Source of the DNA: an uncultured Clostridia bacterium
GTDB taxonomy: Bacteria; Bacillota; Clostridia; TANB77; CAG-508
Direction of reading: 5' to 3'
Assembly: GCA_947581825.1 (NCBI GenBank)
Contig: CANPVP010000002.1
Span: 1 to 64,000 of the forward strand
Length of the DNA stretch: 64,000 bases
Part shown: positions 1-9,320 of the stretch, in pieces
Numbering within the stretch: position 1 is the first letter of the stretch
Layout: each line of letters starts with the position of its first letter
Translations under genes and position numbers: made by a program
The notes under the pieces: model-generated
The model's database searches: none
Told to the model about the DNA's origin: nothing
Seen by the model: only the letters and a program-made list of their open reading frames with translations

Positions 1-68
1 TTGGAGAAAGTTCGGGATTTCCTATTACAAAAGAATTTTTAAAAGCAATGAATAACTATTGGTTTTAA
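1..68 (+). CDS. C-terminal end of an unidentified protein (5' truncated by window)
   Basis: An open frame enters from the left edge and ends at TAA 66-68. The 21 visible residues end in KAMNNYWF. There is too little to identify the product. A strong intrinsic terminator follows at 105-131, so this is probably the last gene of its transcript. Confidence 0.5.
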   Translation, partial: GESSGFPITKEFLKAMNNYWF

Positions 69-104
69 TTACAAATTACAATAATGAAAAGAGAACAATA
101 GTTC

Positions 105-131
105 AAAAAAAGAGTCAACTGACTCTTTTTT
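105..131 (+). terminator. Rho-independent terminator after the truncated first gene
   Basis: The arms GAGTCA (112-117) and TGACTC (120-125) form a stem with a two-base loop. It is extended by A-T pairs and followed by a run of six T. The preceding A-run makes it usable in both directions. Confidence 0.85.
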
Positions 132-171
132 GATGTGCCTTAAAGTACAAAATTTATCTTTCCAAATTCCA

Positions 172-339
172 CTATTTTTTTCTATCTTCTTTTGAAACTT
201 GTTTTTCAGCATCAAGAAATGTGTGAGTTTCTTTTTCAAAATCTCTAATTAAATTATCTTCAGCACCCATATCAAATTTATGGCAAATCCACTTTATAAA
301 TTTTCCAATAGTTTCTTTGAACTTATTAATTTTTTTGCT
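172..339 (-). pseudogene. Relic of a plasmid mobilisation (Mob/Pre-like) gene, C-terminal fragment
   Basis: The minus strand has an open stretch of 55 codons ending at 172 with no credible start codon; a stop lies just upstream. The peptide includes KWICHKFDMGAEDNLIRDFE and resembles the C-terminal coiled region of relaxase/Mob proteins of Gram-positive elements. That family assignment is an inference from general resemblance. No CGG codon explains its upstream end, so it looks like genuine debris from a past insertion. The rest of 132-392 holds nothing else I can support except the Shine-Dalgarno of the next gene. Confidence 0.35.
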
Positions 340-392
340 TTACCAACCAAAATTAACATAAAAAGCATCTAAATAACAAAGGAGGAATTAAA

Positions 393-917
393 GTGAAAAA
401 AATAGCAAAAATTTTATTAGTTATAGCCTATGTGTTAATTGCAACAATTTCACTTGCAGGCTGTACAAAAAAAATAGGACAGGATATCACAATTAATGAA
501 AAAAGTACAACATATCCTGTGAAAGTAATAAGTGTTGATTATAATTATGATTTTAAAGAAAACACAAGTGCAATTATAAGCAATTATGAAGCATTAAAGG
601 AATATTGTCGAAATTTAAATTCAAATAAATCATATATTGATGATGGTGAACAGATTATAGAAGCACCATATATTCCAGGAGAATTAAAAACATACAATGA
701 AGAATATTTTAAAACAAAATCGCTTGCATTAGCATATATTTCAAAGTCATCAATAAGTGACGAAATCCATGCAAACAAGGCACAAAAAACAGACAGAACT
801 CTAAGTATTTACTACACTATTACTGCACCAGAAATTGGCTTAACGGAGATGGGAGCGGATTTATTGGTTGTTGAAATTGATAAGGATATATCTAATATTA
901 TTGTAATCAATGGATAG
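393..917 (+). CDS. Putative lipoprotein of unknown function
   Basis: This 174-residue protein starts at GTG 393, nine bases after AAAGGAGG. A hydrophobic signal segment (residues 6-22) ends in the lipobox SLAGC, so the mature protein should begin at Cys24 and be anchored to the outer face of the membrane. The remainder is polar, with no cysteines beyond the lipidated one and no motif I recognise. It stands alone, with the convergent cotJ operon downstream. The function is unknown. Confidence 0.7.
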   Translation: MKKIAKILLVIAYVLIATISLAGCTKKIGQDITINEKSTTYPVKVISVDYNYDFKENTSAIISNYEALKEYCRNLNSNKSYIDDGEQIIEAPYIPGELKTYNEEYFKTKSLALAYISKSSISDEIHANKAQKTDRTLSIYYTITAPEIGLTEMGADLLVVEIDKDISNIIVING

Positions 918-977
918 AATTTAATAATATTACAATATTCCGAAAAAAAGTATGTTCGAAAATTAAATAATAAATAA

Positions 978-1004
978 TATCCCCCAGAAATACACTGGGG
1001 GATA
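978..1004 (-). terminator. Hairpin between lipoprotein gene and cotJC
   Basis: A perfect inverted repeat TATCCCCCAG / CTGGGGGATA with a seven-base loop lies just past the cotJC stop codon. It can terminate the cotJ operon on the minus strand, and perhaps also the convergent lipoprotein gene. Confidence 0.7.
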
Positions 1005-1016
1005 ACCATTATAAAA

Positions 1017-1682
1017 TTAGTTATTACTACAGTTATTATCATTATTACATTCATTGCTTATATTATTGAAAGTATTATTCATGCAATTCATGTTGTTCAT
1101 ACTATTCATATAAAATTTAGGAGTAGCGATTTTATCTTGAACACCACGCAAAGCTTCACCGAATCTTTGGAAGTGAACAACTTCTCTTTCACGTAAGAAT
1201 TTAAGTGGGTCTATTACATCTGGATCATCAGCACATAGGTCTATAAGTTTTTCATATGTGGCACGAGCCTTTTGTTCAGCAGCCAAATCTTCTTGTAAAT
1301 CTGCTATAGGGTCACCTTTTACAGCTAAAACTGCAGCAGTGAATGGGTAACCAGCAGCAGCTTGAGGGTATACACCCCAACCATGATCTGTATAATAAGC
1401 ACCAAGTCCAGCTTGTTTTAACTCTTCTGGAGATGCACCATCAGTTAATTGATGAACTATAGTTCCAACCATTTCCAAGTGAGCTAATTCTTCTGTTCCA
1501 ATATCGTTTAATATTGCTTTTGCCTTTTGGTCTGGCATACCAAATCTTTGACTTAAATATCTTAATGAAGCAGCTAATTCACCATCTGGACCACCATACT
1601 GGCTAATTATAAACTTAGCAAGTTGAGGGTTTCTATTCTTTATTTTTATAGGATATTCTAAAACTTTATTGTAAGTCCACAT
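1017..1682 (-). CDS. cotJC: CotJC, manganese-catalase-family spore coat protein
   Basis: This is a CotJC-type protein of 221 residues. The family is ferritin-like (non-haem manganese catalase fold) and is built into the spore coat. I chose ATG 1682 (MWTYNKVLEYP) because it overlaps the cotJB stop as TAATG and lies eight bases after GGGGGA. A longer in-frame start at 1709 would lie inside cotJB. Ligand-type motifs are visible (ELAHLEMVGTI and the EREVVHFQRFGE region). The C-terminus is an unusual Asn/Met/Cys-rich tail of about 30 residues, a type common in coat proteins that cross-link. It is the last gene of cotJABC. Confidence 0.92.
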   Translation of the reverse strand: MWTYNKVLEYPIKIKNRNPQLAKFIISQYGGPDGELAASLRYLSQRFGMPDQKAKAILNDIGTEELAHLEMVGTIVHQLTDGASPEELKQAGLGAYYTDHGWGVYPQAAAGYPFTAAVLAVKGDPIADLQEDLAAEQKARATYEKLIDLCADDPDVIDPLKFLREREVVHFQRFGEALRGVQDKIATPKFYMNSMNNMNCMNNTFNNISNECNNDNNCSNN

Positions 1683-2002
1683 TAAAAATTCCCCCTTTCC
1701 CAAGGCCAAGGTTGTTCAAGCCATCTCCATTTATTACATGGATAATAAATTGTTAGAGGACCATAAATTTTTTGATACTTATCTTTTAATTCTTTTGCTT
1801 TTTTACAATATTCTTTGTGAAGGCAAAGAGCTTTTTCATCGTTTGGATGAGTATCTAAATATAATCCTAATTCTATAATTGAAAAGTCGTATTCTTTAAT
1901 TTTCATAATCATTTCTTCTCTAGTTCTATCATCTTCCATGCAAGAATTGCATGAACAGCAATTTCTTTCATTAGATGAAGAATTTACTTCATAATCCATC
2001 AT
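1682..2002 (-). CDS. cotJB: CotJB spore coat protein
   Basis: A 106-residue protein. The conserved part contains YDFSIIELGLYLDTHPND and the C-terminal WRWLEQPWPWERGNF, which is characteristic of CotJB. The N-terminus carries a Cys-rich patch (NCCSCNSC) not typical of Bacillus CotJB and may be a local extension. It overlaps cotJA by four bases at its start and cotJC at its stop, so the three genes are translationally coupled. The product is expected in the mother cell and spore coat. Confidence 0.9.
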   Translation of the reverse strand: MMDYEVNSSSNERNCCSCNSCMEDDRTREEMIMKIKEYDFSIIELGLYLDTHPNDEKALCLHKEYCKKAKELKDKYQKIYGPLTIYYPCNKWRWLEQPWPWERGNF

Positions 2003-2367
2003 GAATTACAGCCCTCCTTAATTTCATTATTAGCTTTAATATAGTTAATTTGCTCTATAGAAAGTCCTGGATAATAAGGACTAACTAATTCAGGAAAAAT
2101 AGTTCCCATTCTTAAACCTGCACATGGAGTGAAAGTTTTATTTAATGTTTGTATTGGAACATAGCTCTGTGCAAGCATTGGATTCTCTGGTAATCCATTA
2201 TTTTCTTCATCAAAACCACAACTACAATCAGAATTATAATAATCATCATTGTTTGAGTTTATATTGCTGCAAGAGTTATTTTGTATTAAATCATCATTGA
2301 ATTTATATAAGCTGTTAGAAGTATTACCATTATTGTTATGATTATGGCAATTACAAAATCTACACAT
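1999..2367 (-). CDS. cotJA: CotJA-like spore coat protein with Asn/Cys-rich N-terminus
   Basis: A 122-residue protein. The C-terminal half (MLAQSYVPIQTLNKTFTPC through PYYPGLSIEQINYIK) matches the CotJA domain. The N-terminal 60 residues are rich in Asn, Cys, His and Asp, a low-complexity extension also seen in CotJB and CotJC here. It is the first gene of the operon, preceded by AGGAGG. In related bacteria this operon is transcribed by mother-cell sigma-E; I could not place a sigma-E promoter confidently in the 150-base divergent gap to the dGTPase gene. Confidence 0.85.
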   Translation of the reverse strand: MCRFCNCHNHNNNGNTSNSLYKFNDDLIQNNSCSNINSNNDDYYNSDCSCGFDEENNGLPENPMLAQSYVPIQTLNKTFTPCAGLRMGTIFPELVSPYYPGLSIEQINYIKANNEIKEGCNS

Positions 2368-2520
2368 ATTTTATTTCCTCCTTCTTATTTTCTATAGTAC
2401 TATAATATGAGTTATCATGACATAATGTGAAATTATTTGGCAAATTCAATAGGTATTGTATATTTAAAAATAAAATTATATAATAAGTGCAGAAGAGAGC
2501 GAGAAAGGAATAGGATTTGT

Positions 2521-3681
2521 ATGGAAGATTTTTTTTATGAAATGCAAAAAAGAATGATTTTAAGAGAAAATCTATTATCAAACAAAGCATGTAAAACGCA
2601 AGAAGCTATAAAATTTAAAGAGGACAATAGGGATGATATTAGACCTGCATTTTTTAGAGATATAGATAAAATAATTCATTCTCTATCTTATACACGCTAC
2701 ATAGACAAAACACAAGTATATGCATTTGCAAATAATGACCATATAACTCATAGGGTATTGCATGTTCAATTAGTAGCTAAAATTGCAAGGACAATAGGAA
2801 GATGTTTGCAATTAAATGAAGATTTAATTGAAGCGATAGCATTAGGTCATGACTTAGGTCATACTCCATTTGGACATATGGGTGAAAGATTTTTAAATGA
2901 AATATGTCAAAGAGAAGGAATTGGCTATTTCTGCCATAATGCACAAGGAGTAAGAGTTTTAAAAGATATTGAAGACATCAACATAAGTGTACAAACTTTA
3001 GATGGGATATTAGCACATAATGGGGAAATTCTATTAAATAAATATGAAGTAGATAAAAATAAAACTAAAGAGCAATTTTTAGAAGAATTAGAGAAAGTAG
3101 AAACAATAGACAAATATAGTAAAAAGATATTGCCTATGACTCTTGAAGGTAGTGTAGTTAGGTTGTCAGACATAATAGCTTATATAGGAAGAGATATTGA
3201 AGATGCAATTATCTTAGGTGTAATAAAGAGAGCAGATTTGCCAGTGGAAGCAACTAGAATATTAGGAAATAATAATTCTGATATAGTAAATACATTAACT
3301 ATAGATGTTATAAAAAACAGTATTGATAAAGATTATTTAACATTTTCTAAGGAAGTTTTTGATGCTTTAATATTGTTAAAAGAATGGAATTCAAAGGTAA
3401 TATACTATTCAAAAGAAGCATGTAAAAACGAAGAGAAAATAAAAAAATTGATAAATAAAATTTTTGAAATATATGTAAACAAATTAGAGAATATAGATAA
3501 ATTAGAAAAAACAGATGTATTATATGAATTTTATTACAATCGCACTGAAGAATACAGAAAAAATACAGATATAAGAAAAATTGCGATAGATTATATATCT
3601 GGTGCAACAGATAAATTCTTTTTAAAGGAATGTGAAGAAAACATTGAAAATTTTAATATGAATGATTTATATCAAGAATAA
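2521..3681 (+). CDS. dgt: Deoxyguanosinetriphosphate triphosphohydrolase-like protein (HD domain)
   Basis: This is an HD-superfamily dNTP triphosphohydrolase-like protein of 386 residues that would hydrolyse dNTPs to nucleoside plus triphosphate. I take ATG 2521 (MEDFFYEMQKRM) as start because GAAAGGAATAGG precedes it; the frame stays open upstream to a TTG at 2437, which lacks support. Metal-site residues are visible as HRVLHVQLVAKIA and the HD pair in ALGHDLGHTPFGH. The early IHSLSYTRYIDKTQV segment is typical of the short clostridial Dgt type. It is divergent from cotJABC and followed by rlmN after 117 bases. Confidence 0.88.
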   Translation: MEDFFYEMQKRMILRENLLSNKACKTQEAIKFKEDNRDDIRPAFFRDIDKIIHSLSYTRYIDKTQVYAFANNDHITHRVLHVQLVAKIARTIGRCLQLNEDLIEAIALGHDLGHTPFGHMGERFLNEICQREGIGYFCHNAQGVRVLKDIEDINISVQTLDGILAHNGEILLNKYEVDKNKTKEQFLEELEKVETIDKYSKKILPMTLEGSVVRLSDIIAYIGRDIEDAIILGVIKRADLPVEATRILGNNNSDIVNTLTIDVIKNSIDKDYLTFSKEVFDALILLKEWNSKVIYYSKEACKNEEKIKKLINKIFEIYVNKLENIDKLEKTDVLYEFYYNRTEEYRKNTDIRKIAIDYISGATDKFFLKECEENIENFNMNDLYQE

Positions 3682-3798
3682 GATTAAAAATACTTTTTTA
3701 AAATTTTATTAAAATAATACAATATATTTGATAATTATCAAATTTTGTGATATAACAAAAAGTGTAAAATTATAAATTTTGAAAGAAAGAATAAATAT

Positions 3799-4824
3799 AT
3801 GAAAAATATTAAAGACTATAACTTAGATGAACTGAAAGAAGAATTTATAAATTTAGGAGAAAAACCTTTTAGAGCAGAACAGGTTTTTAAGTGGATATAT
3901 GAAGCAAATGTCACATCTTTTGATGACATGACAAATTTATCTTTAGAACTTAGAGAAAAATTAAAGAATAATTTCACAATGTGCATATATAAAATAATAA
4001 AAAAGCAAGAATCATCAGATGGAACAAAAAAATATTTATTTGATGTCCTAGATGGAAATGCAATAGAAACAGTACTTATGGATTATAAACATGGAAAATC
4101 ATTGTGCATTTCATCACAGATTGGTTGTAAAATGGGATGTAAATTTTGTGCATCAACTGGAATAAAATTTGAAAGAAATTTAAGTTCAGGAGAGATAGTA
4201 GAACAAGTTTTAGCAGTTCAAAGAGATGAAAATATCAAAATATCTAATGTAGTATTTATGGGAATAGGAGAACCACTAGACAATTATAATAATGTGGTAA
4301 ATGCTATTAAAATTTTAAATAATCAAAAAGGATTAAGTATAGGAGCAAGACATATAAGTATTTCAACAAGTGGACTTGTTCCAATGATATATAAACTAGC
4401 AGAAGAAAATTTACAATCAACATTATCAATATCGCTTCATGCAACTACAAATGAAAAAAGAAGTGAGATGATGCCAGTAAATAATAGATATAATATTGAA
4501 GAATTAATGCAGGCATGTAAAGATTATATAAAAACAACAAATAGAAGAATATCATTTGAATATGCTCTAGCTAAGGATAATAATGATAATTTAGAAGATG
4601 CGAAGAGATTAGTAAATTTACTTAGAGGAATGAATGCTCATGTAAATTTAATTCCAATAAATAAAATAAAAGATGGTAAATTTGAAAAAAGTTCAAATGA
4701 AAGTATAATAAAATTTAGAGATTATTTAAATAGTAAAGGAATAGTAGCCACAATCAGAAGAGAATTAGGAACAGATATAGATGCTGCTTGTGGACAATTG
4801 AGAAGGAAGAATCTGAAAGAATAG
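3799..4824 (+). CDS. rlmN: RlmN, dual-specificity 23S rRNA/tRNA A2503/A37 methyltransferase
   Basis: This 341-residue radical-SAM enzyme methylates C2 of A2503 in 23S rRNA and A37 in some tRNAs. The iron-sulfur motif is CKMGCKFC (about residues 110-117). GIGEPLDNY and the C-terminal ACGQLR cysteine, needed for the methyl-transfer intermediate, are present. Length and motif order match the family. It opens a chromosomal cluster with prpC, prkC, rsgA and rpe, a conserved arrangement in Firmicutes, and is followed by prpC after 38 bases. The Shine-Dalgarno GAAAGAAAG is weak. Confidence 0.95.
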   Translation: MKNIKDYNLDELKEEFINLGEKPFRAEQVFKWIYEANVTSFDDMTNLSLELREKLKNNFTMCIYKIIKKQESSDGTKKYLFDVLDGNAIETVLMDYKHGKSLCISSQIGCKMGCKFCASTGIKFERNLSSGEIVEQVLAVQRDENIKISNVVFMGIGEPLDNYNNVVNAIKILNNQKGLSIGARHISISTSGLVPMIYKLAEENLQSTLSISLHATTNEKRSEMMPVNNRYNIEELMQACKDYIKTTNRRISFEYALAKDNNDNLEDAKRLVNLLRGMNAHVNLIPINKIKDGKFEKSSNESIIKFRDYLNSKGIVATIRRELGTDIDAACGQLRRKNLKE

Positions 4825-4862
4825 ATTATATAAATAGCTATAACAGAAAAGTAGGTGAATAA

Positions 4863-5594
4863 ATGAAGGTTTTCGCAAAAACAGATATAGGCAGAGTGAG
4901 AGATATGAATCAAGATTACTACTATATATCTAATGAAACAGATGAAATAAAAATTTTTATATTAGCCGATGGAATGGGTGGATATAAAGGTGGAGAAATA
5001 GCAAGTCAACTTGCTACAATAAGTGCAAAAAGCTATATAGAAAGTAACTTTAATAAAATAGAGCATACTAAAGAAGAAATATTAAAGTTAGTTAAAAGTG
5101 CAGCAGAATACGCTAATATGGTAGTTTATGAAAAATCTAAAGAAATTAAAGATTTAGAAGGAATGGGAACAACTTTAGAAATAGTAATAATTTATCAAAA
5201 TAGAGCGTATATTGGACATGTAGGAGATAGTAGAGTTTATAGAATAAGAGATCAATTTATGAGAAAATTGACAAATGATCATAGCTATGTCCAAAAGCTA
5301 GTTAAAGACGGAAAAATTACAAAAGAAGAGGCAGAGCAACATCCTAAGAAAAACATGCTAATGAAAGCACTAGGATGTACAGCTTTTCTAGAACCCGATG
5401 TTATGGTAAAAGGATTTCAGAAAAATGATATACTACTAATGTGTTCAGATGGATTAACAAATATGGTTTCAAATGAGGAAATTTACAACATAGTAAAAAA
5501 AGATGCATATGTTGCAACAAAAGATTTAGTAGATTTGGCAAATGAAAATGGTGGTATTGATAATATAACAGTTATAATTCTTGTAAACAACTAA
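4863..5594 (+). CDS. prpC: PP2C-family Ser/Thr protein phosphatase (Stp/PrpC)
   Basis: This 243-residue PPM phosphatase is the cytosolic partner of the PASTA kinase encoded next. Metal-binding motifs occur in order: DMNQD near residue 16, LADGMGGYKGGE (residues about 35-46), GHVGDSRVY, CSDGLTNM and GGIDNITVI at the C-terminus. Length is typical. AGGTGAATAA precedes ATG 4863. It would reverse phosphorylation of PrkC and its substrates, one of which may be IreB encoded at 51780. Confidence 0.95.
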   Translation: MKVFAKTDIGRVRDMNQDYYYISNETDEIKIFILADGMGGYKGGEIASQLATISAKSYIESNFNKIEHTKEEILKLVKSAAEYANMVVYEKSKEIKDLEGMGTTLEIVIIYQNRAYIGHVGDSRVYRIRDQFMRKLTNDHSYVQKLVKDGKITKEEAEQHPKKNMLMKALGCTAFLEPDVMVKGFQKNDILLMCSDGLTNMVSNEEIYNIVKKDAYVATKDLVDLANENGGIDNITVIILVNN

Positions 5595-5648
5595 TACAGA
5601 TAAAATATAGGAAAAAGTATTAATTAAGATACAAAGGGAGAGAAAAAT

Positions 5649-7679
5649 ATGAATCTAGAGGGTAGATTATTAGGAAACAGATACGAAATAATAAAGAAAA
5701 TAGGAAATGGTGGAATGGCAACAGTGTATAAAGCAAGATGTCATGTATTAAATAGATATGTAGCTGTAAAAGTACTAAAAGATGAATTCACAACAGATGA
5801 AGAGTTTATAAAAAGATTTAATACAGAGGCTCAAGCAGTTGCTTGTTTTTCACATCCTAATATTGTATCTGTTTATGATGTAGGAACGGAAGGAAATCTA
5901 CATTATATTGTAATGGAACTTATACAAGGAAAAACTTTAAAAGAAATAATAAAAGAAGATGGTGCTTTATCTTGGAAGTGGTCAGTTAATGTGGCAATTC
6001 AAATAGCATCAGCTTTAGAAATAGCACACAAAAATAATATTGTTCATAGAGACATAAAACCACATAATATAATAATTACAGAAGATGGTATAGCTAAAGT
6101 TACAGATTTCGGAATAGCAAAATCTGTATCAAATTCAACTATAACAGCATTTGGAACAACTATAGGATCAGTACATTATTTCTCACCGGAACATGCTAGA
6201 GGAGGATATACGGATGCAAAATCAGACTTATATTCACTAGGAGTTGTATTATACGAAATGGTAACAGGAAAAGTACCTTTTGATGCTGATACTCCAGTTT
6301 CAGTAGCTTTAAAGCATATGCAAGAGGAAGCGGTAGAACCAAGGAAAATAAACAGAACAGTACCATTAGCGGTTAATAATATTATAATGAAAGCAATGAA
6401 AAAAGATGTTAATCAAAGATATCAAACAGCAACAGCAATGTTAAAAGACTTGAGCTTAGCATTAAAAACTCCAAATGAGCCAATAGTTGTACTTGATAAT
6501 GAAGAAAATGATTATCCAACACAAAAAGTATCAATAATGAATGATGATATGCTAGAAGCAAGACGAAATAGAACAGCAAAAATGAATGCTGAGGAAAAGA
6601 GAAATGCAAAAAGTGGCAATAAATTTTTTGCTTTAATAAAAAGACATAAGATTATATCAGGGGTATTAGGATTAATTCTATTATTTGTTATAAGTTTAAC
6701 AGCAACAGAAAAAATAGTTGGAGCAACTAAGGTAAAGGATGTACAAATACCTAAAATGGTGGGATTGAAGCAAGAAGAGGCAAAAAAATTAGCTGAATCA
6801 CAAGGTTTTGCTTATGAAGTTGGTGAGGAAAAATATGATGCAGAAGTTGAAAAAGGAGTTGTAATTTCTCAAGATCCAGAATATAAAGCAAATTTTTCAA
6901 TAAAAGAAAAATCAAAAATTACAGTAGTAGTAAGTTTAGGACAGCAAATGACTAAAGTTCCTAAAGTCAAAGGAATGGAAAAGGATAAGGCAATAGAAGA
7001 ATTAGAAAAGAATTTATTAGAATATGAAATAGAAGAAGAGTATGATGAAAAAGTTGAAGCTGGAATTGTATTAGAGCAAGATAAAAAAGAGAAGGAAGAA
7101 GTAGCAGCAGGAACAGTAGTTAAGTTAAAAGTAAGTTTAGGTATTGAAAAAGTACAAATTCCAAATGTTGCAAATCCAAAATTAAAAATGACAGAATCAG
7201 AGGCTAAGAAAGAATTAGAAAAAATTGGCTTAAAAGTAAAAGTAGAATATAAAGAAGATACAACAAAAGACGATGGTATTGTTTTAAGCCAAAACAAAGA
7301 CGCTGGAACAGAAGTAGAAAAAGGTTCTGAAATAACAATAGTAGTAAATAGTTTACCAGAAAAGAAAGATGGAAAAATAACAATTGATATTGAAGGAGTT
7401 CTAGGTAAAAAAGCATATAAAACAGTTGAAGAAACAACAAAAGATGAAAACGGAGAAGATGTAACTACAGAAAAGGATGTAGCAAGAGACGATATTAATG
7501 TTGAAATATTTGTTGATGGCTCTAGTGTTTATTCAGCAACAGCAAATGGTGATGATATAGTGTCATATACTGTAGAAAACAGAACAGGGAATGTTGATGT
7601 AAAAATAAAAGTAGATGGAACAGTTGTATATAATGATGAATTTAGATATGATGATACAACATTAAAAGTAAATAATTAG
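5649..7679 (+). CDS. prkC: PASTA-domain Ser/Thr protein kinase (PrkC/StkP type)
   Basis: A 676-residue membrane kinase. The cytosolic kinase domain (residues 1-270) shows the glycine loop GNGGMATVYKAR, VAVKVLK, catalytic HRDIKPHN and DFG. A basic linker is followed by one membrane segment (about 336-353, GVLGLILLFVISL). Three extracellular PASTA repeats cover about 362-570, and a C-terminal beta-rich extension of about 100 residues follows. PASTA domains sense peptidoglycan fragments in known homologues. The gene lies 54 bases after its phosphatase with a good GGGAG site. A terminator hairpin at 7688-7711 follows. Confidence 0.95.
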   Translation: MNLEGRLLGNRYEIIKKIGNGGMATVYKARCHVLNRYVAVKVLKDEFTTDEEFIKRFNTEAQAVACFSHPNIVSVYDVGTEGNLHYIVMELIQGKTLKEIIKEDGALSWKWSVNVAIQIASALEIAHKNNIVHRDIKPHNIIITEDGIAKVTDFGIAKSVSNSTITAFGTTIGSVHYFSPEHARGGYTDAKSDLYSLGVVLYEMVTGKVPFDADTPVSVALKHMQEEAVEPRKINRTVPLAVNNIIMKAMKKDVNQRYQTATAMLKDLSLALKTPNEPIVVLDNEENDYPTQKVSIMNDDMLEARRNRTAKMNAEEKRNAKSGNKFFALIKRHKIISGVLGLILLFVISLTATEKIVGATKVKDVQIPKMVGLKQEEAKKLAESQGFAYEVGEEKYDAEVEKGVVISQDPEYKANFSIKEKSKITVVVSLGQQMTKVPKVKGMEKDKAIEELEKNLLEYEIEEEYDEKVEAGIVLEQDKKEKEEVAAGTVVKLKVSLGIEKVQIPNVANPKLKMTESEAKKELEKIGLKVKVEYKEDTTKDDGIVLSQNKDAGTEVEKGSEITIVVNSLPEKKDGKITIDIEGVLGKKAYKTVEETTKDENGEDVTTEKDVARDDINVEIFVDGSSVYSATANGDDIVSYTVENRTGNVDVKIKVDGTVVYNDEFRYDDTTLKVNN

Positions 7680-7687
7680 CTAAATAA

Positions 7688-7711
7688 AAGGGCAACAGGA
7701 ATGCTGCCCTT
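7688..7711 (+). terminator. Hairpin between prkC and rsgA
   Basis: AAGGGCA (7688-7694) pairs with TGCCCTT (7705-7711) around a ten-base loop. The following sequence has only a short T content, so it is probably a partial terminator or processing site before rsgA. Confidence 0.55.
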
Positions 7712-7746
7712 AAATTATATAGTAACAATTAGAAAATGGAGGATGC

Positions 7747-8628
7747 ATGTTACAGGGAAGAATAGTGAATAATATATCTAATCTTTACTTTGTAGAAACA
7801 AGCAATAATATATATGAATGCAATGCTAGAGGAAAATTTAAAAATGCAAAAATAATACCAGTAGTTGGTGATATAGTAGATATAGAAATTCTAGATGAAG
7901 AAAAAAAACAAGCAGTTATAAATGAAATAAGAGAACGAAAAAATTACATAAAAAGACCTAAATTAGCAAATATAACACAATTAATATTTGTATTATCGGC
8001 AAAAATGCCAAAACCAGATTTGCTAATGTTAGACAAACAATTAGCATTTGCAGAATTTTTAGGGATAAAGTCGGTTATAGTAATTAATAAAATAGATTTA
8101 GATGAAAAAATTATAGATGAAATAGAAAAAATATATACAGATATTGGATATAAGGTTATAAGAACTATTGCAAAAGAGTCATATGGAATAGAAGAAGTGA
8201 AAAAAATATTAAAAGAAAATATAAGTGCATTTTCTGGAAATTCAGGAGTGGGAAAATCAACATTAATTAATTCTATTTTTGGAGATAATACGACTCAAGA
8301 AGGAATTATTAGTAGTAAAAATAAAAAGGGAAAAAATACAACAACAACAATAAAACTATATAAAATAGATAAGGATACATATATAGCAGATACTCCAGGA
8401 TTTTCAACTTTTGATATATCAGAGATAGAAACAAAAGATTTAGCAAAATATTTTGTAGAGTTTAAAAGGAATATAAAAGATTGTGAATTTGTAGGTTGTA
8501 CTCATATAAAAGAACAAAATTGTAAAATAAAAGAAGAAGTGGAAAAAGGAAATATATCTGAAAATAGATATAAGAGGTATATAAAAATATATGAAGAATT
8601 AAAAGATAAGGAGGAACACAAATGGTAG
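7747..8628 (+). CDS. rsgA: RsgA, small ribosomal subunit biogenesis GTPase
   Basis: A 293-residue circularly permuted GTPase for late 30S maturation. An N-terminal OB-fold (residues 1-65) is followed by NKID (G4), then the P-loop GNSGVGKSTLINS (about 166-178), TTTTIK and DTPGF (G3). The C-terminal zinc-binding region has C-x5-C-x-H with a further Cys (CEFVGCTH, NCKI). Its stop overlaps the start of rpe by seven bases, so the two are coupled. Confidence 0.95.
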   Translation: MLQGRIVNNISNLYFVETSNNIYECNARGKFKNAKIIPVVGDIVDIEILDEEKKQAVINEIRERKNYIKRPKLANITQLIFVLSAKMPKPDLLMLDKQLAFAEFLGIKSVIVINKIDLDEKIIDEIEKIYTDIGYKVIRTIAKESYGIEEVKKILKENISAFSGNSGVGKSTLINSIFGDNTTQEGIISSKNKKGKNTTTTIKLYKIDKDTYIADTPGFSTFDISEIETKDLAKYFVEFKRNIKDCEFVGCTHIKEQNCKIKEEVEKGNISENRYKRYIKIYEELKDKEEHKW

Positions 8629-9284
8629 AAATATCTGCATCAATTTTAGCAGTAGAAAAAGAAAAATCAATAAAAAAATTTTATGAGCTAGAAACAGCTA
8701 AAATAGATTATTTTCATATAGATGTTATGGATGGAAAGTTCGTTCCCAAAAACACTACAGCCCAAATGATAGAATATTCTGAATATTTAAAACAGATATC
8801 TAGTATTCCACTAGATGTACATTTAATGGTAGAGGATGTAAAAACATGGATATTAGCTTTCCTTGGAGTTTCACCTAATATAATAACTTTCCATATTGAG
8901 GCATTAAAAAATAAAGAAGCAGTAATGAATGTAATAAAATTTATAAAAGAAAATGGTATAAAAGTAGGAATATCTGTAAAACCTAATACTTCTATAGAAG
9001 AAATATATGAATTTTTGCCATATATACATATGGTATTAGTAATGACAGTAGAGCCAGGGCTTGGAGGACAAAGTTTAATTCCGGAAACGTTAGATAAAGT
9101 GAGAAAACTAAAAGAGTATATCACAAAAAATAATATAGAAGTAGATATAGAAGTAGATGGTGGAATAAAAGTAAACAATATACAATCAGCTATTGATGCA
9201 GGAATTGATATAGCTGTTGTGGGAACAGGTCTTACATCTTCAGAGAATATGGCAGAAACAATGAAACAATTAAAAAGTAATTAA
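8622..9284 (+). CDS. rpe: Ribulose-phosphate 3-epimerase
   Basis: A 220-residue TIM-barrel enzyme interconverting ribulose-5-phosphate and xylulose-5-phosphate. Conserved motifs are HIDVMDGKFVP, DVHLMVE, TVEPGLGGQ and EVDGGI, with the catalytic aspartates in the first and last. AAGGAGG inside the rsgA end drives translation. It closes the rlmN-prpC-prkC-rsgA-rpe cluster, with a terminator directly downstream. The thiamine pyrophosphokinase gene often found next is absent. Confidence 0.95.
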   Translation: MVEISASILAVEKEKSIKKFYELETAKIDYFHIDVMDGKFVPKNTTAQMIEYSEYLKQISSIPLDVHLMVEDVKTWILAFLGVSPNIITFHIEALKNKEAVMNVIKFIKENGIKVGISVKPNTSIEEIYEFLPYIHMVLVMTVEPGLGGQSLIPETLDKVRKLKEYITKNNIEVDIEVDGGIKVNNIQSAIDAGIDIAVVGTGLTSSENMAETMKQLKSN

Positions 9285-9298
9285 AAAATTAATTCATG

Positions 9299-9320
9299 TG
9301 ACGACTTTCAAAAGTCGTCA
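9299..9320 (+). terminator. Terminator of the rlmN-rpe cluster
   Basis: TGACGACTTT and AAAGTCGTCA form a ten-pair stem with a two-base loop, followed by the T-rich TTAAAATTTT. Confidence 0.8.
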